DNA of 64,000 bases from Streptomyces tendae (lineage in GTDB: Bacteria > Actinomycetota > Actinomycetes > Streptomycetales > Streptomycetaceae): positions 310,001 through 374,000 of the forward strand of contig NZ_BMUY01000009.1 of the NCBI RefSeq assembly GCF_014650435.1, in the 5' to 3' direction. The notes beneath the pieces were generated by a model. That model was not told where the DNA came from. It saw nothing but the letters and a program-made list of their open reading frames with translations, and searched no databases. Positions 55,725 through 64,000 of the stretch are shown one piece after another (within the stretch, counting starts at the first letter, position 1; each line of letters opens with the position of its first letter). Made by a program: the position numbers and the translations under genes.

Positions 55725-56327
55725 GTGTTCACCGGAATCGTCGAAGAGCTGGGCGAGATCACCGCCGTCGAGACCCTCGACGACGCCTGTCGCTTCCGCG
55801 TGCGCGGCCCCGCGGTCACCGAAGGTGCCCGGCACGGCGACTCGATCGCCGTCAACGGCGTATGCCTCACGGTCGTCGACCACGAGGGCGACGCGTTCAC
55901 CGCCGACGTGATGGCCGAGACCCTGAACCGCTCCAGCCTCGGCGCCCTCGCCGTCGGCTCCCGCGTCAACCTGGAGCGCCCCACCGCCGTCGGCGCCCGG
56001 CTCGGCGGCCACATCGTCCAGGGCCACGTCGACGGCACCGGCGAGATCCTTGAGCGCAAGCCCTCCGAGCACTGGGAGCTCGTCAGGATCTCGCTGCCCG
56101 CCGACCTCGCCCGCTACGTCGTGGAGAAGGGCTCCATCACCGTCGACGGCATCAGCCTCACCGTCGTCGACGCGGGCCCCGACTTCTTCACCGTCAGCCT
56201 CATCCCCACCACCCTCGCCCTGACCACGCTCGGCATCAAGCAGCCCGGCGACCCGGTCAACCTCGAGGTCGACGTCATCGCCAAGTACGTCGAGCGGCTG
56301 CTCGGGGCCCAGGGGAGCACCAAGTGA
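55725..56327 (+). CDS. ribE: Riboflavin synthase, alpha chain
   Basis: The protein dismutates two 6,7-dimethyl-8-ribityllumazine to riboflavin. It has 200 residues with two lumazine-binding repeats (HGDSIAVNGVCLTV and KGSITVDGISLTV). The GTG start begins FTGIVEELGEI, the family N-terminus, behind AGGAGG. It is first in the FMN-switched operon, and its stop overlaps ribM (GTGA). Confidence 0.96.
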   Translation: MFTGIVEELGEITAVETLDDACRFRVRGPAVTEGARHGDSIAVNGVCLTVVDHEGDAFTADVMAETLNRSSLGALAVGSRVNLERPTAVGARLGGHIVQGHVDGTGEILERKPSEHWELVRISLPADLARYVVEKGSITVDGISLTVVDAGPDFFTVSLIPTTLALTTLGIKQPGDPVNLEVDVIAKYVERLLGAQGSTK

Positions 56328-56968
56328 ACTGGCTCAACTCCGAGGCGTTCACCCTCTTCGACCAGCACATCAAGTGGTCGGACATGATCGGCAACGTGAT
56401 CGGTCTGCTCGGCCTCGCCCTCGGCTGGCGGCGCTCGATCTGGACCTGGCCCGTGCAGTTCGTCTCCGGACTGGTCCTCTTCGCGGCCTTCGCCACCGCC
56501 CACCTCTCCGGCAGCGCCGGCAAGCAGATCGTCGTCATGGTCGTCGCCGCCTGGGGCTTCTGGCAGTGGAACCGCGGCCGGCAGCAGACCCAGGACGGCT
56601 CCGTCGCCGTACGGTTCGCCACCTGGCGCGAACGCGGCGCCCTGGTCGCCGCGGCCGCCGTCGGCACCCTCGCGGTGGGCGCCCTGTTCACCGCCTACCC
56701 CACCCTGTCCTGGGACCCCTGGCCGGACGCGTACATCTTCGTCGGCACCGTCGTCGCCATGTACGCCCAGGCCCGCGGCATGGTCGAGTTCTGGTTCGCC
56801 TGGCTGCTGGTCGACCTCGTCGGCGTGCCGCTGAACTTCGCCAACGGCTTCGCCTTCTCCGGCTTCGTCTACGTCCTCTACGGCGCGCTCGTCCTGTGGG
56901 GCCTGCGCGACTGGTGGCTGCGCTCGCGCAACGCGGCCCGCCCCCTCCCGGAAGGAGCGCCCGCATGA
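56324..56968 (+). CDS. ribM: RibM/PnuC-family riboflavin transporter
   Basis: This 214-residue PnuC-fold protein has about seven helices (IGNVIGLLGLALGWRRSIW, FWFAWLLVDLVGVPLNFANG). PnuC relatives carry nicotinamide riboside. Those in FMN-riboswitch rib operons of actinobacteria (RibM) carry riboflavin. Its place between ribE and ribBA, with overlapping ends, makes riboflavin uptake the likely role. Confidence 0.88.
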   Translation: MNWLNSEAFTLFDQHIKWSDMIGNVIGLLGLALGWRRSIWTWPVQFVSGLVLFAAFATAHLSGSAGKQIVVMVVAAWGFWQWNRGRQQTQDGSVAVRFATWRERGALVAAAAVGTLAVGALFTAYPTLSWDPWPDAYIFVGTVVAMYAQARGMVEFWFAWLLVDLVGVPLNFANGFAFSGFVYVLYGALVLWGLRDWWLRSRNAARPLPEGAPA

Positions 56969-58254
56969 CCACGGCACCCATCCTCTACAGCCCCGACGGC
57001 ATCGACGACCTCTCCCTGGACCCGGTCGAGCGCGCCGTCGCCGACATCGCGGCCGGCCGCCCCGTCGTGGTCGTCGACGACGAGAGCCGCGAGAACGAGG
57101 GCGACCTCGTCATCGCCGCCGAGAAGGCGACCGAGGAGATCGTCGCCTTCATGATGACCGAGTGCCGTGGCCTGATCTGCGCCCCCATGGAGGGCGAGGA
57201 ACTGGACCGGCTCCGGCTCCCGCAGATGGTCGACGACAACACCGAGTCGATGAAGACGGCCTTCACCGTCTCCGTGGACGCCACCGCCGCGCACGGCGTC
57301 AGCACCGGCATCTCCGCCGCCGACCGCGCCGCCACCCTCCAACTCCTCGCGAGCGGCAGTGCCGAACCCACGGACCTGGTCCGCCCCGGGCACGTCTTCC
57401 CACTGCGCGCCCGCCCCGGCGGCGTGCTCGTCCGCAACGGCCACACCGAGGCCGCCGTCGACCTGGCCCGCCTCGCGGGTCTGCGCCCGGCCGGCGCCAT
57501 CGTGGAGATCGCCGGCGAGGACGGGCGCATGCTGCGGCTGCCCGAGCTGATCCCGTTCGCCCGCAAGCACGGCCTGACGATCATCTCCATCGAGGACCTC
57601 ATCGCCTACCGGCGCACCGAGGAACCCACCGTCCGCCGCGAGGCCGAGGTCCGGCTGCCCACGAAGCACGGCGAGTTCACGGCGTACGGCTACCGCTCCA
57701 CGGTCGACGGCGTCGAGCACGTCGCCCTCGTGCACGGCGAGATCGGCGACGGCGAGGACGTCCTGGTCCGCGTCCACTCCGAGTGCCTCACCGGCGACGT
57801 CTTCGGCTCCCAGCGCTGCGACTGCGGCCCCCAGCTCGACGCCTCCCTGGACCGCATCCAGACCGAGGGCCGGGGAGTCGTCGTCTACCTGCGCGGCCAC
57901 GAGGGACGCGGCATCGGCCTGATGTCCAAACTGCGCGCCTACGAACTCCAGGAGCGCGGCCGCGACACCCTGGACGCCAACCTGGAACTCGGCCTGCCCG
58001 CCGACGCCCGCGACTACGGCGCCGGCGCCCAGATCCTGAGGGACCTCGGCGTGCGGGCCGTCCGCCTCATGACCAACAACCCGGACAAGAGCGACGCCCT
58101 CGAAGGGCACGGCATCACGGTCACCGGCCGCGAGCCCATGCCCGTCCAGGCCGGCGAACACAACCTCCGCTACCTGCGCACCAAGCGGGACCGGATGGGA
58201 CACGACCTGCCCTGGCTGGACACGACCCCCGTGTCCACCTGCGGCAACCAGTAA
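56965..58254 (+). CDS. ribBA: Bifunctional DHBP synthase / GTP cyclohydrolase II
   Basis: This 429-residue protein carries out both entry steps of riboflavin synthesis. The N-terminal RibB half (to about residue 210) has VVVDDESRENEGDLVIAA and TECRGLICAP. The C-terminal RibA half has three zinc cysteines (HSECLTGDVFGSQRCDCG) and RGHEGRGIGL. The ATG at 56965 follows GAAGGAG. It is operonic with ribM (ATGA overlap) and ribH. Confidence 0.95.
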   Translation: MTTAPILYSPDGIDDLSLDPVERAVADIAAGRPVVVVDDESRENEGDLVIAAEKATEEIVAFMMTECRGLICAPMEGEELDRLRLPQMVDDNTESMKTAFTVSVDATAAHGVSTGISAADRAATLQLLASGSAEPTDLVRPGHVFPLRARPGGVLVRNGHTEAAVDLARLAGLRPAGAIVEIAGEDGRMLRLPELIPFARKHGLTIISIEDLIAYRRTEEPTVRREAEVRLPTKHGEFTAYGYRSTVDGVEHVALVHGEIGDGEDVLVRVHSECLTGDVFGSQRCDCGPQLDASLDRIQTEGRGVVVYLRGHEGRGIGLMSKLRAYELQERGRDTLDANLELGLPADARDYGAGAQILRDLGVRAVRLMTNNPDKSDALEGHGITVTGREPMPVQAGEHNLRYLRTKRDRMGHDLPWLDTTPVSTCGNQ

Positions 58255-58275
58255 GCACGTACGACGAGGAGACAC

Positions 58276-58761
58276 GTGAGCGGCAAGGGTGCACCGGAAC
58301 TGTCCGTACGCAACGTCGGGGACCTCAGGGTCGCCGTGATCGCGTCGCAGTGGCACGACAAGGTGATGGACGGACTGGTGGACGGCGCCCTGCGCGCCCT
58401 GCACGAGCTGGGGATCGACGAGCCGACCCTGCTCAGGGTCCCCGGCAGCTTCGAGCTGCCGGTGGTCGCCAAGGTCCTCGCGGGCCGCGGCTACGACGCG
58501 ATCGTCGCCCTCGGCGTCGTCATCCGCGGCGGAACCCCCCACTTCGACTACGTCTGCCAGGGCGTCACCCAGGGCCTGGTCCAGGTCTCCGTGGAGACCG
58601 GCGTCCCCGTCGGCTTCGGCGTCCTCACCTGCGACACCGAGGAGCAGGCCCTGGACCGGGCCGGCATCGAGGGCTCCAGCGAGGACAAGGGCCACGAGGC
58701 GGTGACCGCGGCCGTCGCCACGGCGGCCACGCTGCGCTCAGTATCCGAACCGTGGCGTTAG
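58276..58761 (+). CDS. ribH: 6,7-Dimethyl-8-ribityllumazine synthase
   Basis: This 161-residue subunit of the lumazine synthase shell condenses the RibA-derived pyrimidine with DHBP. Motifs are VPGSFELPVVAK and ALGVVIRGGTPHFDYV with the catalytic His. The GTG start sits behind GAGGAGAC. It is the last gene of the rib operon. Confidence 0.95.
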   Translation: MSGKGAPELSVRNVGDLRVAVIASQWHDKVMDGLVDGALRALHELGIDEPTLLRVPGSFELPVVAKVLAGRGYDAIVALGVVIRGGTPHFDYVCQGVTQGLVQVSVETGVPVGFGVLTCDTEEQALDRAGIEGSSEDKGHEAVTAAVATAATLRSVSEPWR

Positions 58762-58795
58762 CCCGGTCGGCACTACGCGTAAAGTGGGCGGCACC

Positions 58796-59068
58796 ATGTC
58801 CAAGAAGACTTTCGAGGAGCTCTTCACCGAGCTCCAGCACAAGGCCGCCAACGGCGACCCCGCCACCTCCCGCACCGCCGAACTGGTGGACAAGGGGGTC
58901 CACGCCATCGGCAAGAAGGTCGTCGAGGAGGCCGCCGAGGTCTGGATGGCCGCCGAGTACGAGGGCAAGGACGCGGCGGCCGAGGAGATCTCCCAGCTGC
59001 TGTACCACGTCCAGGTGATGATGGTCGCCCGCGGCATCTCCCTGGACGACGTCTACGCCCACCTGTAA
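58796..59068 (+). CDS. hisE: Phosphoribosyl-ATP pyrophosphatase
   Basis: The protein hydrolyses phosphoribosyl-ATP to phosphoribosyl-AMP, histidine step 2. It has 90 residues. The MazG-like acid motif is KVVEEAAEVWMAAEYEGKD, with EEISQLLYH. A TAAAGT box (58780-58785) lies only ten bases before the ATG, so the transcript may be nearly leaderless. hisG follows 48 bases on. Confidence 0.94.
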   Translation: MSKKTFEELFTELQHKAANGDPATSRTAELVDKGVHAIGKKVVEEAAEVWMAAEYEGKDAAAEEISQLLYHVQVMMVARGISLDDVYAHL

Positions 59069-59116
59069 AGCCGGACCCCCTTCTCTCCACCCCTTCACAC
59101 AAAGGAAGCCGACCTC

Positions 59117-59974
59117 ATGCTGCGCATCGCCGTCCCCAACAAGGGTTCCCTGTCAGGCCCCGCGGGGGAGATGCTGCATGAGGCCGGCTACCAGCAGCGC
59201 CGCGAGTCCAAGGAGCTGCGGATCGTCGACCCGGTCAACGAGGTCGAGTTCTTCTACCTCCGCCCCCGCGACATCGCGATCTACGTCTCCTCCGGCAAGC
59301 TCGACATCGGCATCACCGGCCGCGACCTGCTCATCGACTCCGGCGCGCACGCCGAGGAGATCCTCCCGCTCGGCTTCGCCCGCTCCACCTTCCGCTTCGC
59401 CGGCAAGCCCGGCGCCGCCACCGGCATCGACGACCTCAAGGGCCGCACCGTCGCCACCTCCTACGAGGGCATCGTCGCCGCCCACCTGGCCGACCGGGGC
59501 GTCGACGCCTCCGTCGTCCACCTGGACGGCGCCGTCGAGACGGCCATCGAGCTCGGTGTCGCCGAGGTCATCGCGGACGTCGTCGAGACCGGCACCTCCC
59601 TGCGCAACGCGGGCCTCGAGGTCTTCGGCGAGCCCATCATGAAGTCCGAGGCCATCGTGATCCGCCGCTCGGACGCGGAGCCCGACGAGACCACCGAGCC
59701 CAAGGTCCAGCAGTTCCTGCGCCGCCTCCAGGGCGTCCTGGTGGCCCGGACGTACGTGATGATGGACTACGACTGCCGGGTGGAGCAGCTGGAGAAGGCC
59801 GTCGCCCTCACCCCCGGCCTGGAGTCCCCGACCGTGTCCCCGCTGCACAACGAGGGCTGGGTCGCCGTCCGTGCGATGGTCCCGGCCAAGGAGGCCCAGC
59901 GGATCATGGACGACCTGTACGAGATCGGCGCCCGGGCCATCCTGACCACGGCCATCCACGCCTGCCGGCTCTGA
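59117..59974 (+). CDS. hisG: ATP phosphoribosyltransferase, long form
   Basis: The protein carries out the first step of histidine synthesis, joining ATP and PRPP. The 285-residue long form includes the C-terminal HisG_C regulatory domain (about residues 205-285) that binds histidine. Motifs are LRIAVPNKGSLSGPA, DIGITGRDLL and EVIADVVETGTSLRNAGL (PRPP loop). The ATG start follows AAAGGAAG. Feedback inhibition by histidine is expected from the family. Confidence 0.96.
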   Translation: MLRIAVPNKGSLSGPAGEMLHEAGYQQRRESKELRIVDPVNEVEFFYLRPRDIAIYVSSGKLDIGITGRDLLIDSGAHAEEILPLGFARSTFRFAGKPGAATGIDDLKGRTVATSYEGIVAAHLADRGVDASVVHLDGAVETAIELGVAEVIADVVETGTSLRNAGLEVFGEPIMKSEAIVIRRSDAEPDETTEPKVQQFLRRLQGVLVARTYVMMDYDCRVEQLEKAVALTPGLESPTVSPLHNEGWVAVRAMVPAKEAQRIMDDLYEIGARAILTTAIHACRL

Positions 59975-60011
59975 CCCGCCGCCGCCCCAGGAGCACGCCC
60001 GGAGCCACGCC

Positions 60012-60482
60012 ATGACCGACACCTCGCCGGACCACCTGCCGGCCCTGCCCGTCACCTTCCGCCCCGGCCGCACCCGCGCCGTCCTGATCGTCCTCGCGGT
60101 CGTCACCTTCGTGACCGTCACGGTGCTCGGGATGGTGCTGGCCGGCCTCGGCCCGGGGGAGCGCCTCAGCTTCGTGCTGACGGCCCTCCTCCTGGCGGGC
60201 GTGCTGCTCCTGCTGGCCCGGCCCCGGGTCGTCGCCGACGAGTCGGGCGTCACCGTGGTCAACCTGACCGCCGTGCGCCGTCTCGCCTGGCCGGAGATCC
60301 TCCGCGTCAACCTCCGCCAGGGCGACCCCTGGGTCTTCCTCGACCTCAGCGACGGCACCAGCCTGCCCGCGCTCGGCATCCAGCCCGGCATCGCCAAGCA
60401 GCAGGCCCTCGCCGACGCACGTGCCCTGCGCGACCTCGTGGAGGCCCGTTCCGGCGCCCTCCCCGAGGCTCCGCGTGACTGA
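60012..60482 (+). CDS. PH-domain membrane protein downstream of hisG
   Basis: This 156-residue protein has two N-terminal helices (RAVLIVLAVVTFVTVTVLGMV and SFVLTALLLAGVLLLLA) followed by a short beta domain (VVADESGVTVVNLTAVRRLAWPEI) like bacterial PH domains. A similar gene follows hisG in other actinobacteria. Its role is unknown, though co-transcription with hisG is likely given the 37-base gap. Confidence 0.8.
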   Translation: MTDTSPDHLPALPVTFRPGRTRAVLIVLAVVTFVTVTVLGMVLAGLGPGERLSFVLTALLLAGVLLLLARPRVVADESGVTVVNLTAVRRLAWPEILRVNLRQGDPWVFLDLSDGTSLPALGIQPGIAKQQALADARALRDLVEARSGALPEAPRD

Positions 60483-60534
60483 CGCGGCGCCGCCGACCCT
60501 GCCGCGGGCCCCCTTTTCGTGATTAATCTGGGAA

Positions 60535-60685
60535 CGAGGACGCGGACGTCGCGTCCTCGCCCCCGTCGCTCCGCCCGGTGCGCGGGGTTCCTGCTACCCG
60601 AGGAGTGACTCCCTCCGGCGATGGACGGACCGTCCTGCAGTACCTGCGCCGCCCCCTGCTGTGACACCCCACAGGCGGCGGCCTC
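60535..60685 (+). promoter_or_regulatory. Structured gap before the CNNM/CorC gene pair
   Basis: A perfect ten-base stem (60535-60544 with 60550-60559, loop GACGT) may end the hisG transcript. Nearer the start, CGCCGCC (60647-60653) can pair with GGCGGCG (60674-60680) six bases before the ATG at 60686, hiding the only ribosome-site-like G-run. I found no match to the manganese or magnesium riboswitch cores that I know. Confidence 0.35.
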
Positions 60686-62017
60686 ATGACCACCCCCCTG
60701 CTGCTCCTCGCAGCCGCGTTCCTGCTGATCCTCGCCAACGGCTTCTTCGTCGCGGCCGAGTTCGGCCTGGTGACCGTCGAACGGCCCGACGCCGAACAGG
60801 CCGCCGCGGCCGGCGACCGGCGCGCCCACCGGGTCGTCGAGTCCCTCAAGGAGCTGTCCTTCCAGCTCTCCGGCACCCAGCTCGGGATCACCATCACCTC
60901 CCTCGTCGTCGGCATGCTCGCCGAACCGGCGCTGGCCCGGCTGCTCGACGGCCCGTTCACGGCCGTCGGCGTCCCCGACGGCGCCGTTTCCGGTGTCTCG
61001 GTCGTCGTCGGCATGCTGCTGGCCTCCGCCGTGCAGATGGTGATCGGCGAACTGGTGCCCAAGAACTGGGCGGTGTCCAAGCCGCTCCAGGTCGCCCGCT
61101 TCGTCGCCGGGCCCCAGCACGCCTTCGCCCGGCTCTTCCACCCGGTGATCGCCGCGCTCAACACCGTGGCCAACCGCCTGGTCCGCACGCTGGGCATCGA
61201 ACCCGCCGAGGAACTGGCCTCCGCCCGCACCCCCGGCGAGCTGGTCTCCCTGGCCCGGCACTCCGCCCGGGCCGGCGCCCTGGAACAGGACACCGCGGAC
61301 CTCTTCGTACGGACCCTCTCCCTCGGCGAACTGACCGCCCAGCACGTCATGACCCCGCGCGTGAAGGTCAGTGCCCTGCACGCCGCGGCCACCGCCGAGG
61401 ACGTCGTGAACCTGACCCGTGCCACCGGCCTGTCCCGCTTCCCCGTCTACCGGGAGAAGATCGACGAAATCGTCGGCATGGTCCACCTCAAGGACGCCCT
61501 CGCGGTCCCCGTGCACGACCGGCTGCGCACCCCCGCCGGCCGGATCGCCCGCCCCGCGCTGCTCGTCCCCGAGACCCTGCCCGTACGGCCGTTGCTGACC
61601 CGCTTGCGCAGCGAGCAGCCCATCGCCGTGGTGGTCGACGAGTACGGCGGCACGGCCGGGGTCGTCACCCTGGAGGACATCGTCGAGGAGATCGTCGGCG
61701 AGGTCCGTGACGAGCACGACGGCCTCGACGCGCCCGAACTGGCCCCCGCCCCGCCCGAGGACGGACGCCCCGCCTGGGACGTCGACGGCAGCTGCCGCGT
61801 GGACGCCCTGCGTCGCGTCGGCCTGGAGGCGCCCGAGGGCCCGTACGAGACGGTGGCCGGACTCGTCGCCGACCTGCTCGGCCGCATCCCGGCCGTCGGC
61901 GACCGCGCGGAACTGCCCGGCTGGCGGCTCTCCGTCCGGCAGGTCGGCCACTACCGCGCCGAGCGGATACGCCTGGTGCGCACCGCCGCGGTCGCCACGC
62001 TGGAGGCCGCCCGATGA
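60686..62017 (+). CDS. CNNM/CorC-type protein with CBS pair (hemolysin-C family)
   Basis: This 443-residue protein has an N-terminal CNNM (DUF21) membrane domain of three to four helices (LLLAAAFLLILANGFFVAAEF, GELVPKNWAV). Two CBS domains follow (VMTPRVKVSAL to VVVDEYGGTAGVVTLEDIVEE), then a C-terminal CorC_HlyC transporter-associated domain (about 345-435). The family exports or senses Mg2+ and other divalent cations. It overlaps its paralogue by ATGA. Confidence 0.9.
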   Translation: MTTPLLLLAAAFLLILANGFFVAAEFGLVTVERPDAEQAAAAGDRRAHRVVESLKELSFQLSGTQLGITITSLVVGMLAEPALARLLDGPFTAVGVPDGAVSGVSVVVGMLLASAVQMVIGELVPKNWAVSKPLQVARFVAGPQHAFARLFHPVIAALNTVANRLVRTLGIEPAEELASARTPGELVSLARHSARAGALEQDTADLFVRTLSLGELTAQHVMTPRVKVSALHAAATAEDVVNLTRATGLSRFPVYREKIDEIVGMVHLKDALAVPVHDRLRTPAGRIARPALLVPETLPVRPLLTRLRSEQPIAVVVDEYGGTAGVVTLEDIVEEIVGEVRDEHDGLDAPELAPAPPEDGRPAWDVDGSCRVDALRRVGLEAPEGPYETVAGLVADLLGRIPAVGDRAELPGWRLSVRQVGHYRAERIRLVRTAAVATLEAAR

Positions 62018-63057
62018 GCGTCCTGCAACTCGTCTTCGCCGCGCTGCTCGTGCTCGCCAACGGCTTCTTCGTCGGCGCCGAGTTCGCCCTCGTCTCCGTG
62101 CGCCGCAGCCAGATCGAACCGCTCGGCACCGCCCGCGCCCGACAGGTGCTGTACGGCCTGGAACGGTTGCCGCAGATGATGGCCGCCGCCCAGTTCGGCA
62201 TCACCGTCTGCTCACTGACCCTCGGCGCCGTCGCCGAACCCACCGTCGCCCACCTGCTGGAGCCGGTCTTCGAGTGGATCCACCTGCCGCACGGCATGAT
62301 CCACCCGCTCGGCTACGTCATCGCGCTGGCCGCCGTGGTCTTCTGCCACCTGGTCATCGGCGAGATGGTCCCGAAGAACCTCGCGATGGCCGCCCCCGAG
62401 AAGGCCGCGCTGTGGCTCAGCCCCGGCCTGGTCGCCTTCGCCCGTCTGTGCAGGCCGGTCACCGTGGCGCTCGGCGCCTGCGCGCAGGGCATCCTCAGAC
62501 TCTTCCACGTCGAGCCGAAGGACGAGGTCGAGGCCGTCTTCACCAGCGAGCAGCTCAACCGCCTGGTGGAGGACGCAGGTCAGGCGGGGCTCCTCGACCC
62601 CGAGGAGCAGGAACGCCTGGAGGACGCCCTGGAACTGGGCTCCCGCCCGGTCACGGACGTACTCCTCGCACGCGAGTCCCTGGTGACGGTCAGTCCCTCG
62701 GTCACGCCCGGGGAGATCGTCGCCCTCACCGCCCGCACCGGGTACTCACGCTTCCCGATCGCGGCGGACCAGGGCCCCTTCATGGGCTACCTGCACGTCA
62801 AGGACGTCCTCGACCTGGAGGAGTCCGACCGGGCCGTCCCCCAGCACCTGTGGCGCCCGATGACCACGCTGCGCCCCGAACTCCCCCTGGACGACGCCCT
62901 CACGGTGATGCGCCGCGCGGCGACCCACCTGGCCCAGGTCACGGACGCGTCGGGCCGGATCCTCGGCCTGGTCGCCCTGGAAGACGTCCTGGAACTCCTG
63001 GTCGGCGAGGTCCGCGACCCGGCCCACAGAAACAAAGAGGTAACCCTGGCGACGTAA
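62014..63057 (+). CDS. CNNM/CBS protein, paralogue lacking the CorC_HlyC domain
   Basis: This 347-residue protein has the same CNNM domain (LLVLANGFFVGAEFALVSVRR, IGEMVPKNLAM) and CBS pair as its upstream neighbour. It ends right after the second CBS domain (LALEDVLELLVGEV) and so lacks the final CorC_HlyC domain. Overlapping translation suggests a hetero-oligomer with the upstream protein. The metal is unknown. Confidence 0.9.
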   Translation: MSVLQLVFAALLVLANGFFVGAEFALVSVRRSQIEPLGTARARQVLYGLERLPQMMAAAQFGITVCSLTLGAVAEPTVAHLLEPVFEWIHLPHGMIHPLGYVIALAAVVFCHLVIGEMVPKNLAMAAPEKAALWLSPGLVAFARLCRPVTVALGACAQGILRLFHVEPKDEVEAVFTSEQLNRLVEDAGQAGLLDPEEQERLEDALELGSRPVTDVLLARESLVTVSPSVTPGEIVALTARTGYSRFPIAADQGPFMGYLHVKDVLDLEESDRAVPQHLWRPMTTLRPELPLDDALTVMRRAATHLAQVTDASGRILGLVALEDVLELLVGEVRDPAHRNKEVTLAT

Positions 63058-63098
63058 CCGCGGGCAGGCAGTCGCGGTGCCCCCCGGCTGCGGGCAGT

Positions 63099-63149
63099 CG
63101 TGCCTCCCCCAGTGCCTGAACGGCCTGGGAGGTACCCCCAGACGGCACG
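63099..63149. terminator. Repeat-type terminator between convergent genes
   Basis: CGTGCC (63099-63104) pairs with GGCACG (63144-63149), and CCTCCC with GGGAGG nest inside. From memory this is a common dispersed hairpin at gene ends in streptomycetes. It stands between the CBS protein and the convergent AAA gene. Confidence 0.7.
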
Positions 63150-63213
63150 GGTGGGCGCAGCGGCACCCCGCAACGCCGGGCCGCGCACCCCACCCCCGCA
63201 CCGAGGCTCGGCC

Positions 63214-64000
63214 CTACACGGCCGACGGACCCCCCGGCCCCCGCCCCGACAGCACCTCCCCATACGCCTGCATCAGATCCGGCAACCGCAACGTCGCCAG
63301 GTCGTCCCGAGTCAACACCCCCGGATACACGGACAGCCGCAGATCCCGGTACGCACAACTCTTCTCGTACAGCGTCCGCAGAAACCGCCCGTTCCCCAAC
63401 TCGTCGATCCACCCCTGATCCACCACGTGCCCGGCGATCGACCGCAACTCGTCCAGCGCCTCCTCGTCCCACCCGTCCCCGTTCTCCGCCGCGAGCACCT
63501 CACCGATCGAGGTCAGCTCCAACGGCCGGTACGACGGAAAGTCCACCCGCGTCGTGAAACGCGAGGACAGCCCGGGATTGGCGCCCAGCAGCCGGTCCAT
63601 GCCCTCCGGATAGCCGGCCAGGATCACCACCAGGTGGTCCCGGTTGTCCTCGGCCCGCTTCAGCAGCACCTGCAGCGCCTCGTCGCCGTACGCGTCGCCC
63701 TTGCCGTACCCGGAGTTGGACAGCGAGTACGCCTCGTCCACGAAGAGGACACCGCCGAGCGCGGAGTCGATCAGCTCGTTCGCCTTCACGGCGGTCTGGC
63801 CCAGGTACTCGCCGACCAGATCGGCCCGCTGCGCCTCCACCAGGTGGTCGCCGCCGAGCAGTCCGAGGGCGTAGAAGACCCGGCCCAGGATGCGGGCCAC
63901 GGTGGTCTTGCCGGTTCCGGAGGGGCCGGAGAAGACGAAGTGACGTTTGGGCGGCTGCACGGGCAGCCCCTGGCCGGCCCGCAGCCGCGCCATGTTCAGC
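63214..64000 (-). CDS. AAA ATPase, CbxX/EccA-like (N-terminus outside window)
   Basis: At least 262 C-terminal residues are present, and the frame stays open to the window edge. Walker A GPSGTGKTTVARILG, Walker B GGVLFVDEAYSL and an Arg-finger block NPGLSSRF, with an LLKRAEDNRDHLVVILAGY segment, match the CbxX/SpoVK group that includes type VII secretion EccA. The partner is not visible here. The short domain after residue 200 is the usual small AAA lid. Confidence 0.88.
   Translation of the reverse strand, partial: LNMARLRAGQGLPVQPPKRHFVFSGPSGTGKTTVARILGRVFYALGLLGGDHLVEAQRADLVGEYLGQTAVKANELIDSALGGVLFVDEAYSLSNSGYGKGDAYGDEALQVLLKRAEDNRDHLVVILAGYPEGMDRLLGANPGLSSRFTTRVDFPSYRPLELTSIGEVLAAENGDGWDEEALDELRSIAGHVVDQGWIDELGNGRFLRTLYEKSCAYRDLRLSVYPGVLTRDDLATLRLPDLMQAYGEVLSGRGPGGPSAV

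Noticed and set aside
60483..60685. yybP-ykoY (Mn) or M-box (Mg) riboswitch before the CNNM/CorC genes
   Set aside because: The conserved core strings that I know for both classes are absent. Only unclassified hairpins remain.

Overview
The window is chromosomal DNA of a high-GC actinomycete, almost certainly Streptomyces. The supporting signs are strong G/C bias at third codon positions, many GTG starts behind GGAG-type ribosome sites, an intact BldD with its c-di-GMP signature, an actinobacterial integration host factor, F420-type oxidoreductases, secreted chitinase and cellulase, and GC-rich dispersed repeats. From memory, the gene order follows the conserved core-chromosome segment that carries alaS-aro-pyr-metK-fmt-rpe-rib-his in streptomycetes. 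I see no tRNA, rRNA, insertion sequence, prophage or CRISPR array. Most of the window is housekeeping.

Positions 1-12470 run alaS (5' end outside the window), ruvX, mltG, aroE, a small membrane protein, aroC, an aroK-aroB reading frame with no stop between the two parts, a P-loop protein, an M24 peptidase homologue with altered metal ligands, efp and nusB. bldD faces them across a bidirectional terminator. Positions 12700-24370 hold the pyrimidine operon: pyrR (behind a PyrR-type RNA hairpin), pyrB, pyrC, a PH-like membrane protein, carA and carB, a terminator-like hairpin, then pyrD and pyrF. The nucleoid and information genes sIHF, gmk and rpoZ follow. Positions 24370-33850 hold coaBC, metK, a helicase-dead priA, a helix-turn-helix gene, fmt, rsmB and rpe.

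Positions 33900-63060 mix regulation, catabolism and cofactor synthesis. They carry a SorC-type regulator, an orphan barstar and guaB1. Next is a probable basic-amino-acid module: APC permease, Lrp/AsnC regulator, MFS protein, a DavA-like amidase and a DavB-like amino acid 2-monooxygenase. After it come an F420-type oxidoreductase, a DUF5995 protein, a GH6 glucanase, an NCS2 uracil/xanthine permease, a thioesterase, a divergent MFS/ROK pair, an NmrA-like protein and a GH18 chitinase with a chitin-type promoter. An FMN riboswitch then leads the riboflavin operon ribE-ribM-ribBA-ribH, followed by hisE-hisG, a PH-domain membrane protein and two CNNM/CorC-type proteins. A partial AAA ATPase ends the window.

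The most interesting signal is in the amino-acid module. The promoters of the permease (37501-37595) and of the DavA-like gene (41153-41250) share three CGCAA(CGA) sites in the same order, with almost the same spacing and the same distance to the -35 box. They flank an Lrp/AsnC gene, which suggests one regulon for uptake and oxidative breakdown of lysine or arginine. Other points worth attention are the aroK-aroB fusion around a dispersed 27-nt repeat that also sits inside gmk in another reading frame, the PyrR hairpin at the pyrR start, and a mini-ORF leader whose hairpin masks the ribosome site of an MFS gene.
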